Shown here piece after piece: positions 34,571 to 48,181 of a stretch of 64,000 nt of DNA. The stretch spans positions 16,946,001 through 17,010,000 of the forward strand of contig CM028895.1 in NCBI GenBank assembly GCA_016801885.1, in the 5' to 3' direction. The notes under the pieces are model-generated. The model was given only the letters and a program-made list of their open reading frames with translations. It searched no databases and was not told where the DNA came from. Numbering within the stretch: the stretch's first letter is position 1; the number at the start of each line of letters is the position of its first letter. This stretch comes from Toxotes chatareus. Taxonomy: Eukaryota; Chordata; Actinopteri; Toxotidae. A program made the position numbers and the translations under genes.

Positions 34571-37500
34571 GCTGCTTTGTCTTGATAACGGTATTGACTG
34601 CTTCTAAAAATGGAAGGCGCATTGATTGAAGCTTAGGGAGTGTGTCCGATGTAAAGGGCTGGGGACCAGGACTCAAGACACGAAGCATATTCAGAGCAAA
34701 TCCTTTGCTTAATTCACTTTGTTTGGCTACGTGAGAACACTGTCATTTAAACTTGGGAGGTATCAAATACCTGAGAAATGCAGGTTTAATATATTTTTAG
34801 GAGAGCTGCAGTGCAGCAGGAGTGAAAACGTAACTCGAACCAACTCAAGGTTTTATGGGCAGAAGGAGATGGATGTTGACATTTGATAGCCAGCAGTTAT
34901 TCGTGCTTGGAGAGCCTGGAACAATAATCAGTCAAGGGTAAACGGCAGTCTGGACTGCAGCAGATATTTCCTCATCTGTTGGTGTAAAAATCAGAGAAGG
35001 TGGATACACATCCATCATGCTTAGCTGAAGGACTGTTTTGACCACTGCTGTCAAAAACTTTAACTTGACAGAATGAAGGGTTACAAAAATGGTCTCCAAT
35101 GAATATGCAGCTCAAAGAGTCTGTGTAACTTTTCTTTACAAGCCTCGGTTGGCTCGTGCTTTAAACAAACCAAGTGCAGCAATGTATGCCACAGTATCCT
35201 CCCTCCACTGTTTACTTATATTGCCATTGACTAACAGGATAATAAAGCAGAAAAAACAGTTCTGCTTCATCAAATTTATTTTTTGACCAGGTTTTTGTTT
35301 CCACTGTACTTTCTGAACCAGAATTTTGGCACCGCTCAGGAGGTGGTTCTGGTCCAAGTCCCCAGGTTTTCTTTGGAGGGAGGGAACGTCACAGCTGGTT
35401 TGCATCATGGCAATTAATAACACAGGACATGTGTTTGGATGATCGCTGTGTTATGTTGTGGCGTACATTAAAAGTTTTATTACATTTCACATCAGAGAGC
35501 TGGTCAGTGTTGTGTGTACTGGTCTGGAGCCAGGAGCCATACTCTCTGCTTCATTCTGTCAAAATTCCAACTGGAGTTTCTCAACAAAACAAGCACTGAG
35601 AAAAGGTTGCAAAGACCCATAAGTCAAGGAAGACATTTGGGTGCAAATGTAAACCTGTAATTTTGATTCCTATTACAATAAATTGCTTTTATTTCCTGTT
35701 GGATCCTGATTCACACATGACTTCAGACTGATCACTATTCATGCTTTGGAGCTTTCCTGCCCAGCACTAGTAGTGTGTCAGATTTAACCTTGAGAACAAA
35801 TGCAGAGACATCTCCGTGTGGAGACATTTCCCAGTGAAAATTTATATCAGGTATCTCATAAAGAAGCATGAGAAGCAGAGCGCTGTACTGTGTGTCCAAA
35901 TGCTCTGGCACGTTTCAAAGAAGAGAGGATAGAGAGTGTTTCTGCTGGGGTTTGGTGTCGAGAGGCATTAGCTGAAGGTTCTCTTTAGTCTGGAGGTTTT
36001 GTTTAATGAAATAGAGGGCATTTTGCTTGAGGGCATTCTCGAATTAAGAAGCTTTATTTCATGGCTCATTCAAAAGAATATTTAAAAAGTAACCCCGGTA
36101 TATTTTAGCATTGATGCGGCCTCCATCAGACCAAACTGTATTAAAAATGAAGAGAAAGTGTTCACATATGCAAATGACATTAAAAATTCACAGTAAAAAG
36201 TACATCAGGATTAAAGACATCCAGTGTAAAGATTTATCTTTGAGAATTTCAAAGGAAAAAGAAAAATCTGTCCGCAGAATATGTTTTTGTGATCAGGTGA
36301 GATTGAGAGCGTTTCTACGATGGCGAAATTGGGTAATCACACCTTGCTCGCTCGCTCGGCGGAGAAAGTGAGAACAGTTCAGCAATTCCAATTCCCAATT
36401 CCTCATGTTGATAAAAAGTAGAGACAAAGATATTAAAAGATAAAAGTAGTTCTGATTATTATTACTTACAATATTGCACATACACTGGAAATGCAAACAG
36501 AGGCATAACCAAAGCGTTATCTTATTCCTTGCTTGTCTCCCTTCCCTTGAAAATGGAAACTGGGTGTGGCACAGCACAAACCGACCATGTGTGATGCATC
36601 ATCCTTTGCCAATCATGAGTCTGCCCTTGGAATAAAGTGCTAAATCTGTGGGGATCCTCTTTGATAGTATAGATAACACTGTCACGTTAGATGGCAAAGG
36701 AGAAAATGGGGTGAGATAAAAACGCACTGTTCCCATTCATTTGCCCTGTCGGCCAAAGCTGCATGCCAGATAATTCGACGAAGTGTGGATCAAATGGGGG
36801 CCACATGATTTAAACTGCCTCGGTGCTGAGATCGTTCTGTTGTCTAAGCTGGAAAAAATGGTCACCCTCAAGTCGCATCAGAGGGGTGAATCATTGTCAC
36901 AGCAAAGATTCTGGGAAACCACCGTCTGAGTGGGAACGTGCTGTTTCTGCTGCCGGCTCTGTTAAAGCATCTGAAACTGCCTCTGAGTTATTCAGGGGAA
37001 AAAGGTTAATTTGTCCTATTGATTGACTCAACAAGAACAGTAATTCTAATCATTACTTTAGACTTTGTGAGCTCCATCATCAATTCAAACAATTCTGCAA
37101 TCCACTGTGTGCCGTGAATTTTTTATATTTTGTTGTTTTATTTCAAATCAGGCCACAGGAAAAAAATAAAAGAAAGGTGCCTAAAATTATCTGCCGTTCT
37201 GTGTGTTCAGAATGCCGGAAAATGTTAAAACACAAGCGTTGAAATTATGAGAAAACAGACAAATCAAAACAAAATCTTAATTATGTATTTGTCTTGATGC
37301 AAATGTGCCAGAGCACCTCGATGTCCTACCAGCACAGGCAGCAAACTACCACAGAGAAGCAAACACAATCTAACGTTTTCCGACCACTGATTGCACGTCA
37401 GTTCCCGTCAAGCAGAACTCAAGGCAATCAACGGCGTCTGTCTCATTTTGCTGAGCAGTTTGTGTGCATAAGCACATGTGGGGGTGTGCAGAAAGAAAAA

Positions 37501-39153
37501 GAACAACACAGAAAACAGAGACACAGAATGGCAATTATCTGTTTTTATATAATATGGTAACAGCTGCCACTGTTTAGAGCAGGGGAATGCCGTTTGTTTT
37601 AAGTAGAAATAATGATGATGCCCCAAGGTCTTTGACTTCCATCTTGAGTGTTATGCAACTCCAGCTCCGGACTGGAACTGGGAAACGTTTGATTCAGAGA
37701 GGATTACATAATTCAAGTGCAGAATGGAAACTTTCATGTATATTTCAGAGAATATCCATTATTTACTAAAGGAGGTTGGCTTTCTCTTCTTCTCTTTCTC
37801 TCATGCTGCTTTTTTGGAGTTAATGAGGAGAACATCTTCTCAGAGGAAGTGAGCGGAATTTCCCCATGGCATTACAGGAACGATACTCTCAAAACATTAT
37901 TTGTCTTGAAAGACCATTGTGTGTGAAGACAAATAACAGCTATTGTCAGAGCTCCTGTCAAAGGATCGTATTTTTTTTTCCTCTGATGAAAAAACTCTGA
38001 AAACAGTGAGGTCATCACTACAGAGCAGCAGCATCTGCACACCCATACAAGAGAAATCCTTTTTTTTTTTTTGACTGCTTCTCTTTTTTTCTGTATTTTT
38101 ACGCTTGAGTTCAAACACACTGAGGGAGCAACCACGCTCCCGAGGGGCCGACACCACTGAATTAAATTCAGAGCCATGAAAGAGTGAAGGGGGACGAGAG
38201 ACTGCGAAATGCCTGTGAGGAAGTTGCTTACCACTTATGAGGTTTAAGTCAGAGATCACAGTGAGGAAAGCATCTGTGAACTGTAACACACTGTTATGCA
38301 CCACACACTGTGTGTTAATGTAATATCAAAGAAATCTGCTCCAGGATGCAAATATGGCACTTGTAGCTGTTTATGTAGCAATTAAATGCTAAAGTGTGTT
38401 GTAACAGTAGAGCAACTGGAGAAGAGTCAGTAAACGAAATCAGTAATGTCAGTTATACAACAATGTATTTTGACAGTTTGGTAACATCAGATACATTAGC
38501 TACCATAAATTACACACAAGACAAAGTAAAGCTGAAACATCAAAGCCCCTGACTGCTTTGAATCAAACGAGGGTGGTGTTTTATTGCTTTAAAATACAAC
38601 TTTTCACTTTAAGAGGCAGAATTTTGATTTTTTTCTTCCTTCAAAAGTTTCACAGTGTCACTTTAAAGCAGAATGATAGTGTACTTACACTCATCAGGTT
38701 GCCAGAAACACAACTACAACTCATGGCTAATGTCGCATTGTTAGATGTGTTTGTTGGAAGTTTCATCAGGCAACTGTTCACATTATCCACATCAACTTTA
38801 TAAGGCAATAACATGTCCAATGTGTGTGTGATGTTAAAAAAAATGATCAGTGCTGCATCAAACATGAACAAAGTCTTTCCCAAAACAAAAAAATCCAGCA
38901 TAATGAAATGTTTGACTTGCTAACTGTTAGTTATCTGTAACAGAACGGAAAGACGGTGGTTTTTCTATTCATGCTGTTGTCAGAGAAGGTAAGGTTTATC
39001 CTCTTGCTATCCTTGTGTTAATTTTACTAAACTGAATGAAATTTGTTCTTAAATTTGTCTTAAATTTCAAGTGCAGTATATTTTTGTGACTAAGGAAGAG
39101 TTCTCAAGCTCTCAAGATTTCTCTTCTTTCAAACATCCTGAGCCTCCCATCAG

Positions 39154-39154
<1 letters not shown>
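34571..39154. other. Non-coding, mostly unique sequence
   Basis: No gene is supported. Several repeat-free blocks (about 36060-36370, 36600-36720 and 37580-37770) have the mixed composition of candidate conserved elements. A CTCGCTCGCTCGG word lies near 36346. T-rich runs occur near 37971 and 38060. About 38540-38880 may hold another old repeat, not assigned. Confidence 0.45.

Positions 39155-39214
<60 letters not shown>
39155..39214. repeat. (CT)30 microsatellite
   Basis: A pure 60-bp CT run inside a pyrimidine-rich stretch of about 39110-39330. Confidence 0.97.
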
Positions 39215-39219
<5 letters not shown>

Positions 39220-41689
39220 TGCCTCCCTGTTTAATTTTTCTTACTTTATTTACCTTATCACCATGCTGTCTCTCTCAGTGGCTCTTTTTAGTTCTTTCTC
39301 CCTGTCTGTCTCTCCATCCCCCTCTATATTTTCAAAGCATACATAGGAGACTATATATAGATTCACAGCATCATTACCAGCAGCAGCGGCCAGCAAACCG
39401 AGCAGCACCACCACCACCAAGATGATAAAACGGGAGCACACAGCAAAGCTGTCTGTGATGGATGGCATAAAGAGGAGGGTTGTGGGCCTCATATGGAAAA
39501 TCTGTGTAAGCCATGCTAGTTCAGAGCTCCAGCAACTAGAGAGCTTGTATGAAGGCTGACAAATTCACAAAAACTACCCTGTATAACTAAACTGAGGGCA
39601 GAGCTTGCTTTGTTTTAAAAAAGTGCTGCCAAAAAGTACTGCCATTTCTGCATTTTACAGTTTTTGGGGTTTTTTGTTTGTTTTTTTTTTTTTTCGAATG
39701 TTAGTACTTGGTAGGACCTGCTAAAATTAGCACTAAACCCCCATACACGTCAAGGGGGTTTCTGTAATCTGACAACTTCATTGTAATTCTCCAGGCGGGG
39801 GCAGCAATTGAGTGAGTAAGGAGGCTGCCATGGTTCAGTATCCACTGACAACTACCAGTGAAAAGTAAAAGCTTTAAGGCAGGGTGGTAAATTCATTTTA
39901 TTGACACTTATAAAAGCCTGACTGGATGTTTTATTGGACTGATGAATCTTTTGGAACTTACTGCACAGCCAGAGGAAGTGAAGAAAGTCAGATTTTGTGG
40001 TGATCACTCATCACTACTTTCACTAATCTTGAATACTGAGGTTTGTACAGACTACAGAATAAAACAACAAAGGCTAGGTTTTCTAAAATGGAAGTGCTAA
40101 AGTGTTCAATATTAGTTCAAGAGAAAGATCTGAAAGCAGCTGAAGTCAAACAAAAGACACTAATGAGTCGTGTTATGAGAAATGTAGGATTTATTGTGCT
40201 TTCAGCTTGATCCATACTAGGGACTGAAAGTCAGGATATCTTGGCCTCTTTTCATCAATTGTGACCTTTCTTCTTTTACTGAGTTTGTTTTGAGTTGATT
40301 TGATAAAAGTACATGAAATCAGTGGAGTACACCTTTAAATACTGAGGTTTCTACAGGCCACAGAATGAATACATATTTTGCATGGCCAAGAGGTTTAAAT
40401 TTGGAATGATTTTGGTGTCTTAATACGCACCAGTCCTCTTGTGAAATGTTGGACAAGCTGATCAATGGGTCACATTCAGCACACTCCAGTGACTTCAGAG
40501 GTGGGCTGTGTAATTTGCAATAAACCAATCATGAAAAGAAGAAGAAAACACCATCAGCTGATGTTGCTCCATATATTTTTGTATCAAATAGACTCTTCCT
40601 GCAAAACTTCTAAAAGTGCAAATGTGCAGAACCAATTCACAAAGGGGACACATGATATTAGCCACGGGGCATTTTCTGCACACAGAATGAAAACCAAAGG
40701 AGTGCAAAAGTGAGGATGTGATGTAATTCTATAGTGCATATTAGACTGTATTGCTACAGTTTCTTCCTGCCTTCAGTTTGTTTTTTTTTGTTTTTTTTTT
40801 GTGTGGTCAGGCTATATTGGCAATTGAATAAACCAGATTCAGAGACTCATTTGGACTTCCTCTGGTACCAGCAATAGAACAAAAAGGTGTCAGTTCTTTC
40901 ATGGTGATTTCATTTGTGATGCCAGAAAAGGCCCCATCCTGTTTGCAGCCTTACAATTTTCTGCTGAGGAACCTGTGGGTTGATATTAATGGTACCGTGT
41001 GTGGTAAGAAGATAAATTCCCCACTCTGATAAAGTTAAGAGCCTGGATTTCTACCATCATTACAGACTTCTAATTGAGGCATAAATCAAAACGCACTGTG
41101 GTGCTGGACAGAGGGAGAATGATGAAGGTAAGAGTGAGTGTCACAGTGTGTTAGTCCCAACTCTCTGAGCCACTTTGGTCCTGCCAGACTTCTGCACTGA
41201 GCTGGAGAGACAGCAGCATCCCTCACAGGCTCTCTGTCCCTCTTTCAAGTTATCCTTCTGTTTCTCCTCCCCTGTTTCTTTTCCCTTTCGTGCCATTTAT
41301 TGCTTTGATTTGATTCTTATACCCTTATTCCTCATCTCATTATTTGTCTTCTGCTCTGTCTCCTATAACCTTTTCATAATCTCTTTCTCTTCTCTTCTTC
41401 TCCTGCTCCCCCTGTCCAACACAGCCTCTCTTCTCACATGACATTGACAGGAATCTCTCTGAGTTGTTTACCTTATCTACCGACTGTCTCTCTCTCTCTC
41501 TCTCTCTTCCTCCATCTCTCGCTCCCTCCTAACACTCGCTCTTTCTGGCACTCAGTAGTTCCCTGCACCTCCTCAATAGTCACGCTCTGATGCCTTGGCT
41601 GATTACATAAGAACATGGTGTCAAATGGCCACAGAGGGATGGGGAAACACCAACACCACTGCCCACAACAAAACAGTTTGTGTCTCAGT
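39215..41689. other. Non-coding stretch
   Basis: No gene is supported. Contents are T-rich runs near 39680 and 40780, a 31-bp imperfect direct repeat (40032 and 40338), and a pyrimidine-rich stretch at about 41200-41560 with a (TC)n tract at 41487-41507. A minus-strand frame at 39250-39492 encodes a hydrophobic run and is discussed under rejected items. Confidence 0.45.
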
Positions 41690-42110
41690 CTGCTTCCCAG
41701 TTGCCCTTGGCCCCAGTCTCCCTGTCCATGTTCTTCCCTTCATCTCCCCTGACTTGCCTTTCTCGAGTTGTCCACCAGATGTCCTCAGACTTGTTCCCAT
41801 GTCTCCTCATCCCTGCAGCCACCTGAGCTCTCCCCACCTGCACCTCATTCACTAATCAGTCTTGCTCTACTTAATAACACTTCACTTTCTTTGTTCGTGA
41901 TTGGATTGTCAGCCTAAGTTAACATGTTTTCCTTTGTGCCTGCTACCTTCGTGTCGTTCCCTGTTGTCTGCACCTGCTCTGTCAGTCTTTGTTTGAAGCC
42001 AATCCAAGAATCCTCGCCTCCCTGTGTGTTGCCCCTGGGTTCACTGGCCTATCCTTACCAGTTTGTGTGTGTACACGTTATCGCTTCATAAAGTTGTCAG
42101 TAAACAAGCC
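41690..42110 (+). mobile_element. Pyrimidine-rich repeat family 2, copy 3
   Basis: CCACCAGATGTCC is shared exactly with the 9.7 kb copy, and CCTGTTGTCTGCACCTGC differs from its CCTGTTGTCTGTGCCTGC at two bases. A CATAAAG word followed by a T run near 42110 could mark a 3' end. Family 1 sequence follows within about 100 bp, as at 22.4-22.9 kb. Confidence 0.5.
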
Positions 42111-42219
42111 TTTTTTTTTATACTACACCCAGCTGACACGGAGAAACATTAGCATTCATTTGGAGTCCGGTAATCACTTTCTCTATTTTTGCCTGTATTT
42201 ACTGGGAAGGAAAATATTG

Positions 42220-42660
42220 GGCTCTTTAGCAGCTTGATGCTCCTCTATGTTCACAGGCTTGTCTCTAACTTTTTCTGTTAGCCATTTGGTGCTGGGCAGG
42301 TTTTGTACAGTTAGTGTTTTTGCTGAAAATGAAAAGAGGGGAAAATGTAGGCAGTATAGTTAAAAGAGAACCAACCAAACCCTTTCAAATGATTCAGTGG
42401 TATAAATATAATGTGGGTTTAAAGCTGCTGTAATCAGCCTTTTTATATTACGTGGCTACTTGGTAGTGAAAGGGGGTCACTCATGGCAGTGAACTTACAG
42501 AGAATTTTCACCCAGATTTGCAGTTGTTTTTGGCTGCAGTCTGCAGCTGTTTTGCAGGAAAAAATGCTGTGGTAAACCAACTATACACCATCTGTCCAGC
42601 ACCAAACAAAGAGAACAGGCAAAGTTAGCAATGAGCGATTGAACACAATGAAGTATTTGC
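42220..42660. mobile_element. Fold-back pair of repeat family 1 ends
   Basis: The left arm (about 42241-42300) reads CTCTATGTTCAC, CTCTAACTTTTTCTGTTAGC and TTTGGTGCTGGGCAGG. The right arm (about 42592-42655) is CTGTCCAGCACCAAAC, GGCAAAGTTAGC and GAACACAATGAAG, whose reverse complement aligns with the left arm in order. Two ends of family 1 therefore face each other across about 290 bp, the layout of a fold-back element or of two inverted copies. The left arm matches copy 2 at 22.65 kb. Confidence 0.55.
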
Positions 42661-45600
42661 AACTAAACAAAAAGATACTGTGATACTGGGAGTAAACAGA
42701 GGTAAGAGAACACTTAATATTGGACTTACATTTATTAGTTTGCTAATCATCTTAAAAGGTATGTCAGTGTTGTCCCTTGTTTTCTCCAAAATCTGGAAAA
42801 AAAAATAAATTCTGTTACAAATTTTGCATCTAAAAGCCCTGTGATGTATGGACACTTTTTTATACATCATTATGTGTGGTTATGTTATATAATGATGATA
42901 CTATTAAGGGTTTTTTAAATGGTCTTTTTTTCTGTTTTATTGACAACTGCCTCTTATCTGTATTTCTTCGGTTTGCTTCATATCTTTGGTTCTACAGGTG
43001 CACTGATGCTGACTTGATGTGCCAAGTCTGAGGTGAGAAATGGGAAGTGATGGGGAAAAAATAGGCCACAATATCCCTCTGGTAAAAACAACCATCAGCA
43101 TTTTAGAGTTAGAGTTTAAACCCAAATCTTATGGGAGCCAACCAAGCCTAAAGGATTCAAGTTAATTCAGGCTAAATTTCTCATTTATTTGTTTCATTCG
43201 TTTTTGTAGCTTTAGATCAAAATCATTAATTCAATTTAACATCAGAGGATTATTTGCATTTTTTGGCTCTAGCCAGAACATAGGCTGGGCGTCATTGCAG
43301 GTACGCTCAGACTAGACTTGAATATTCAAGCACAGAGACGAGCTCCAGGGCAAACACAGACTCTCTTTCAATTTCAGTGCAAGCAATAAATGCTCATCTT
43401 CCTACAGTGCCTGAGTCCTCACTGCCCCCGTTAATGTCTGACACTAATCTGATGACAAAGCCTAGGGTGTAGGTGCACAATAGCTTGAGAATGCTGTGGG
43501 TTTAGGTGTTTACTCTGCTTTCCCTTATGAATGATTTCTGTATTTGTTCCCTCCTTTCTTTCTGCACTAATCAGTCAGTACCCCCATGGCTGCTGCTGCT
43601 TCTGCTGCTCGGTTTTCTGAGATGACTCTGCGCCAATAATTCCACTGTGGACCTCCAGCCGTAAATCAGGACACAAAAGGAGACGTTGTTTCCATCAATA
43701 ACCCTGGAATCCTTTGCAGAGAACTACCCAGTGCTACTGAGATGCACTTTTAACAGGCAGATCAGTGTGCAAAGATGCATGTATATGATTAACAGCAAGC
43801 TGCATCAAACCACTATCTGTGCAGCGAAGCTCTGAAGGCAACCGCTTCTATAATGATCCAATGAGCTGCAAAGAAACTGGCAGAAAGGAGGAGACAGAGA
43901 GACAGAGAAGAGGCAAAGGGGGTTATGACCAAGTTAATTAGATCAAAATGCCCAGAAAGATCCAACAAGTGTTCCAAAGTCTGGAGAGCCTGGCAGATCT
44001 GAGAAAGGCTGTTTACTGTTTACTGTCAAGATGTATGTGTGTGTATGTGTGTTTGTGTATGTGACTGCACAGCACGCTCACAGAACAGAAGCCAATTAGT
44101 GTGACAACACTGTGAGGCACATGGGTGTTGCAGAGCAGCGGAGCACTTAGGCGCTGCCTCCTTTCAGGGCAGGCGAAATTCAAACAGCATTTCATTTCAA
44201 GACCTCTCAAATAGCTCTGAGCTTGATGATACACGGCGAAGCCTTTTAGTGATGTTTCCTAAGCATTCTGGCAGACAGCCTCCAGACAAAGGCAGGTCAG
44301 CTGGACTCACAGTGTTAAACAGGAAGCCTTATGCAACCCGGACCAAGCAAGGGGGCCTCCGGCAAGGCAAGGCAAGGAGGGTCCCCTGGGCTGAGGTTCG
44401 GTCGGGTAGTTTTTATAAATATGAGAACTTGAAGCGCAAACAAGGAGGAGCAGTTTAGTCGAGTGTCATCAGACCAGATAAAAATGGAAGACAACGGGGG
44501 TGGATTTGATTCATTTTGCCCTCTCTGTTCAACTTGCAGCCCACCACGCACAACCTGGTGTTTCCACAACTGGGACAAATGGAGAGCTGACATTTGGACA
44601 CTTCGCAGTGCGGAGAGATTTGTGAGGAAGTAGCAATGACACTTCAATGCACCTCGTCCACCGGGCAACAAAAAGCTTTTTCATCATGCAACACTGGTGA
44701 CATTTAGAATCCATGTATATTCACGTCTGTTCTGGCAGCATTTAGATTCTGACCCACAAAAATGGAAATGTTGACATATCATTTAACATTTTCCCTGTCT
44801 CTGTTTTAAACCAAAGTGTTTGAAAGGATGTGAAAACAGGTGAAAGGGGAAATAAGTGAGAATCAAAAAAATTAACAGGCTTGGACGCACTATTTTAGGC
44901 TAATCTACTAAATAAATATACTAATGTTAGTATATCAAATATATATTTCATGCCCTCTTTTATGTCGGTGTACTGTTGAACAGCAGTGTAACACAAACAA
45001 GTCCATGCAGCCGTTAGCAAGACTGGCCCGGCACCCAGCCAAGTATGGACATCGAGAGATGAAAGAACAGAAACTGTTGTTCTGCTCTGCACAGCGCCAA
45101 GGGCAAACAGAGAAGGGAGCAGTAACATGGTATTTGTTTTTGTATTTGTTTCCACCTCCGGGGGCCTGAATGTCAATATTGGTACTGTATATGTGTTATT
45201 TTGTGCTCACATTATGCGTTTGAAGTGGCCTCTTGGAAACAACAGCCAACTGCTTTTCATCACCACATTAAGCTCGTTTTCAATCCCCATCCCAGGAGTA
45301 GATTAGTGCAGACAATAAACAAGATTTGGGTGTCCTTGCCCTGGGCCACTACTAACTTGAAATCCTATAACCCAGCTGGTGACTGCTGGAACCCTCCGCC
45401 CACAGTTGCTGTGTTTCATTCATAAATCATCAAACATAAAGTACAACACATAGAGCAGGTACAGTAGAACATGGATGAGAAAGCATATTAAGTGAAGTAG
45501 CTTGGAACATCAGAAGACTGAGTACCAGTAAAACTTTCTTTTAATGAACAAACTGTGGATCATGCTTATATACAGCTGGATTAGCTGTCATGTGTTATCC

Positions 45601-48082
45601 ATTAAAGTAAAGAATATGTACATTAAATTCAGTTTATATCTGTGCAGATGCAGCTAGACAGTCAGCTGAGTCAGCAGTGTGGAGAGCTACTGCCACCCAG
45701 AGGCTGGATATTTGTTCTTTATGTTAATTCTGCAGTACTGCGCCTGCATGTAGAGAACTGGAAACCACTGGAACCAGCAGTGACATTTGCATGCTGACCT
45801 TAAACATAACCTCTCTATTTGATGCTCTGTTTCAATACACAACATTGCAGTCACATGTTTTCCAGATTGAGAATGAATCACTACAGTATTTCATCTTTAT
45901 ATAGATTGTACATGTAAATATGATCTAAAAAGCAGGAGAACCGGATGGACACAGATAACACCTCTTATTCTCTCATTTGTGGCAGTGTAGATTGTGAAAT
46001 TTGCGCTGGTTGATGGATAAGAGTTGTTCAAAAATTGTAAAAAAAAAAAATAAATAAAATAAAAATTAAATAAATATTGGAGTAAAATCTACTTGGGCTC
46101 TTACAGCTTCTAAAAGAACAAATAAAAATTTGTATAGAATGATGCATTGGAAAGTAAGAGCATCTTCACTTGATGGGATTTATCACTACATCACTTCAAT
46201 TTACTTCACAACCAGCAGAGCCAAGTTTTATTTGCCATTTTAAGAGGGTTAAACCTTATCATTGTATTACATATTAAAAACATGTGTAGTCTAGTTTTAT
46301 CTGATGTTCTAAATAAACTCATCTGGAAAAAGGCAGAAGCACATACATGCAGGGACTGTAAATTGTGACATTGTGACACCGGCAACACTACAAGCAATCA
46401 CCACCAGGGGCCACTTTTGGCCAAATTTTACACATTTGGACAATTTGTATAACAGTTCATTCATATTCTGTGACAAACTGATAATTCCTAAAGAGAAAGT
46501 TGGAATTTTCCCCTCTTCAGCCTCAGAGGTCAACTCTGCAGTGACAAAGAACTGAATGTGCTGCTCAAGGACACTTCAGCGCTGAGACTGCTTGTTTATA
46601 TGCCTCCTCAGGCAGCATGCAGCCTGTGTTTCACAAAGCACTGACCGTGTTATCAAATGTCAAAGAATAAACAGTGGGACCAACACCTTCATCGAGATTT
46701 ATGCTTATGAGACTTCCTATGGGTTTAAGTCCAGTCAGTTGATCTGCGAGTGAGTGAAAATGTCTGTTGTATCACAGTTTCTGTCACTAAACTTTTCAAT
46801 TACAATCATTCTTTAAGCAAAGTATATTTTTATAAGGCTGTAACTCATAATGTTTCCTTGATGAGAACTGAACTATTTACAGCATTGTCTCATGTTTCAA
46901 AATGACATAACTCACATGATACAACACATCAATGGCTAATTATATCATCTAGTATGGTGGCTGGACAGAGTAACTATGTGTTTCTTTATGTGCGTGGGTG
47001 TGTGCAGAGTTACTGTAAAGGAAAGTTAACTCCATGACAGCCAGCGGTTGTGGTAGTGGAAGATGTGGGTGTACTCTGACCCCCCACCATCCAACCTAAT
47101 TGGCCCTTATGGTCTTGTGGAGGTGTGTTTACCCTGTACATACCTCTGACTACACTGCTGACAACGATGAACTTTTCTCACAGTCTCAGTCTCCAGGTTC
47201 CAGCATGCATTATGGCAACCTGGTATGGCAACACACAGGAATAGCATCAGGGAGCTGCATGTGACTTTGTACTGAAAATACTCTATGTTTTGATTGTAGA
47301 ATCTTGGCGTTTTTAAAAGCTGTGTGTGTGTGTGCCTGTTGCTTTGCATTGTAGCCCTCAGGGCGAAGTATGCAGGACCCCACTCTCTACAAGCACTAAT
47401 GTTCAAACATGCCTTTGACTTCATCCATCAGTCTTAATGCCAGCTCACAGCAGCCGTTACAAGCAGGAAGTTTGCTATGATGTAGATTCCAGTTTGAATA
47501 CTGACCCAGTTTTAGATGTAATGTGGTCAAAAGAAAAGTATTTGGTTGAATAACATGAAGAGTTCACTGGGCACAAGTTAGCAAGATATGTTTTTCAACT
47601 GCTAATTCAAAATAGCCTACACTTATTTATTGTTTATTTACTGGAATAACTGATGAATCTTTTTTCTTTCTATAAAATGTACATGACAAAGAAAAGCAGG
47701 AAATTCTAGTTCATCAGTTATCAGAACAGCTGCTGAACAATTTTCTGTCAATCAGCTTATCAACCAGTAGTCTGACTTTTACACTTAATGACTAAATTTA
47801 TAAGATAGTATACCTTTACAAATTAAACACTGATAAGGGTAGGATGAGGTAGCAGAAATCTATAAAGACACAAGTTTCAGATTCTAAATTGCATTAAAGT
47901 TGGTTAAAAAATGCTGTTATAATATTGGCCTGAAATATGAGTGTTTCAATGAACTATTAAATCACAGCATAGATAAAACTATGTTGACACACTTTTCATC
48001 ACAAATTTCATTTTCAGCTTGAATTTTCAGACAGGAAATCTTTGCCACCTTCTGCCGAGAGGAAAGAATTTGACGCATTACT
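42661..48082. other. Non-coding upstream region
   Basis: No gene is supported. Contents include a GGCAAGGCAAGGCAAGG mini-repeat at about 44351-44377, a short TG tract near 44034-44060, an A-rich AATAAA-repeating tract at about 46038-46078 and a TG tract near 47322-47334. Open frames are scattered on both strands without domains. Confidence 0.45.
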
Positions 48083-48173
48083 ATTGGACAAAGAAAATAA
48101 CTATAGCTGATTTAATTGGCTTATTTCGCACTGACCCTAATTTTGACCAATTAAAAATGTGACTGGGCGGGGC
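48083..48173 (+). promoter_or_regulatory. CCAAT array and GC box, gene promoter
   Basis: CCAAT boxes lie at 48083-48087 (as ATTGG), 48115-48119 (as ATTGG) and 48147-48151 (as CCAAT), with start-to-start spacing of exactly 32 bp in both steps. A GC box GGGCGGGGC follows at 48165-48173. NF-Y binds CCAAT boxes, and arrays spaced about 31-33 bp are known from TATA-less promoters, notably of cell-cycle genes. The first box has the better flank (CCAATAG); the other two are CCAATTA. No TATA box is evident. A TGACGCA word near 48071 resembles an ATF/CRE half-site. Context (CpG-rich flank and splice donor downstream) supports a plus-strand promoter. Confidence 0.65.
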
Positions 48174-48181
48174 TTTTGGCC

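Noticed and set aside
39250..39492. Minus-strand frame with a hydrophobic run (RFIILVVVVLLGLLAAAAG) resembling a membrane segment
   Set aside because: The run comes from CCA and CAG triplet repeats; the acceptor-like site upstream has a poor pyrimidine tract and no family was recognised. A protein search of the frame would settle it.
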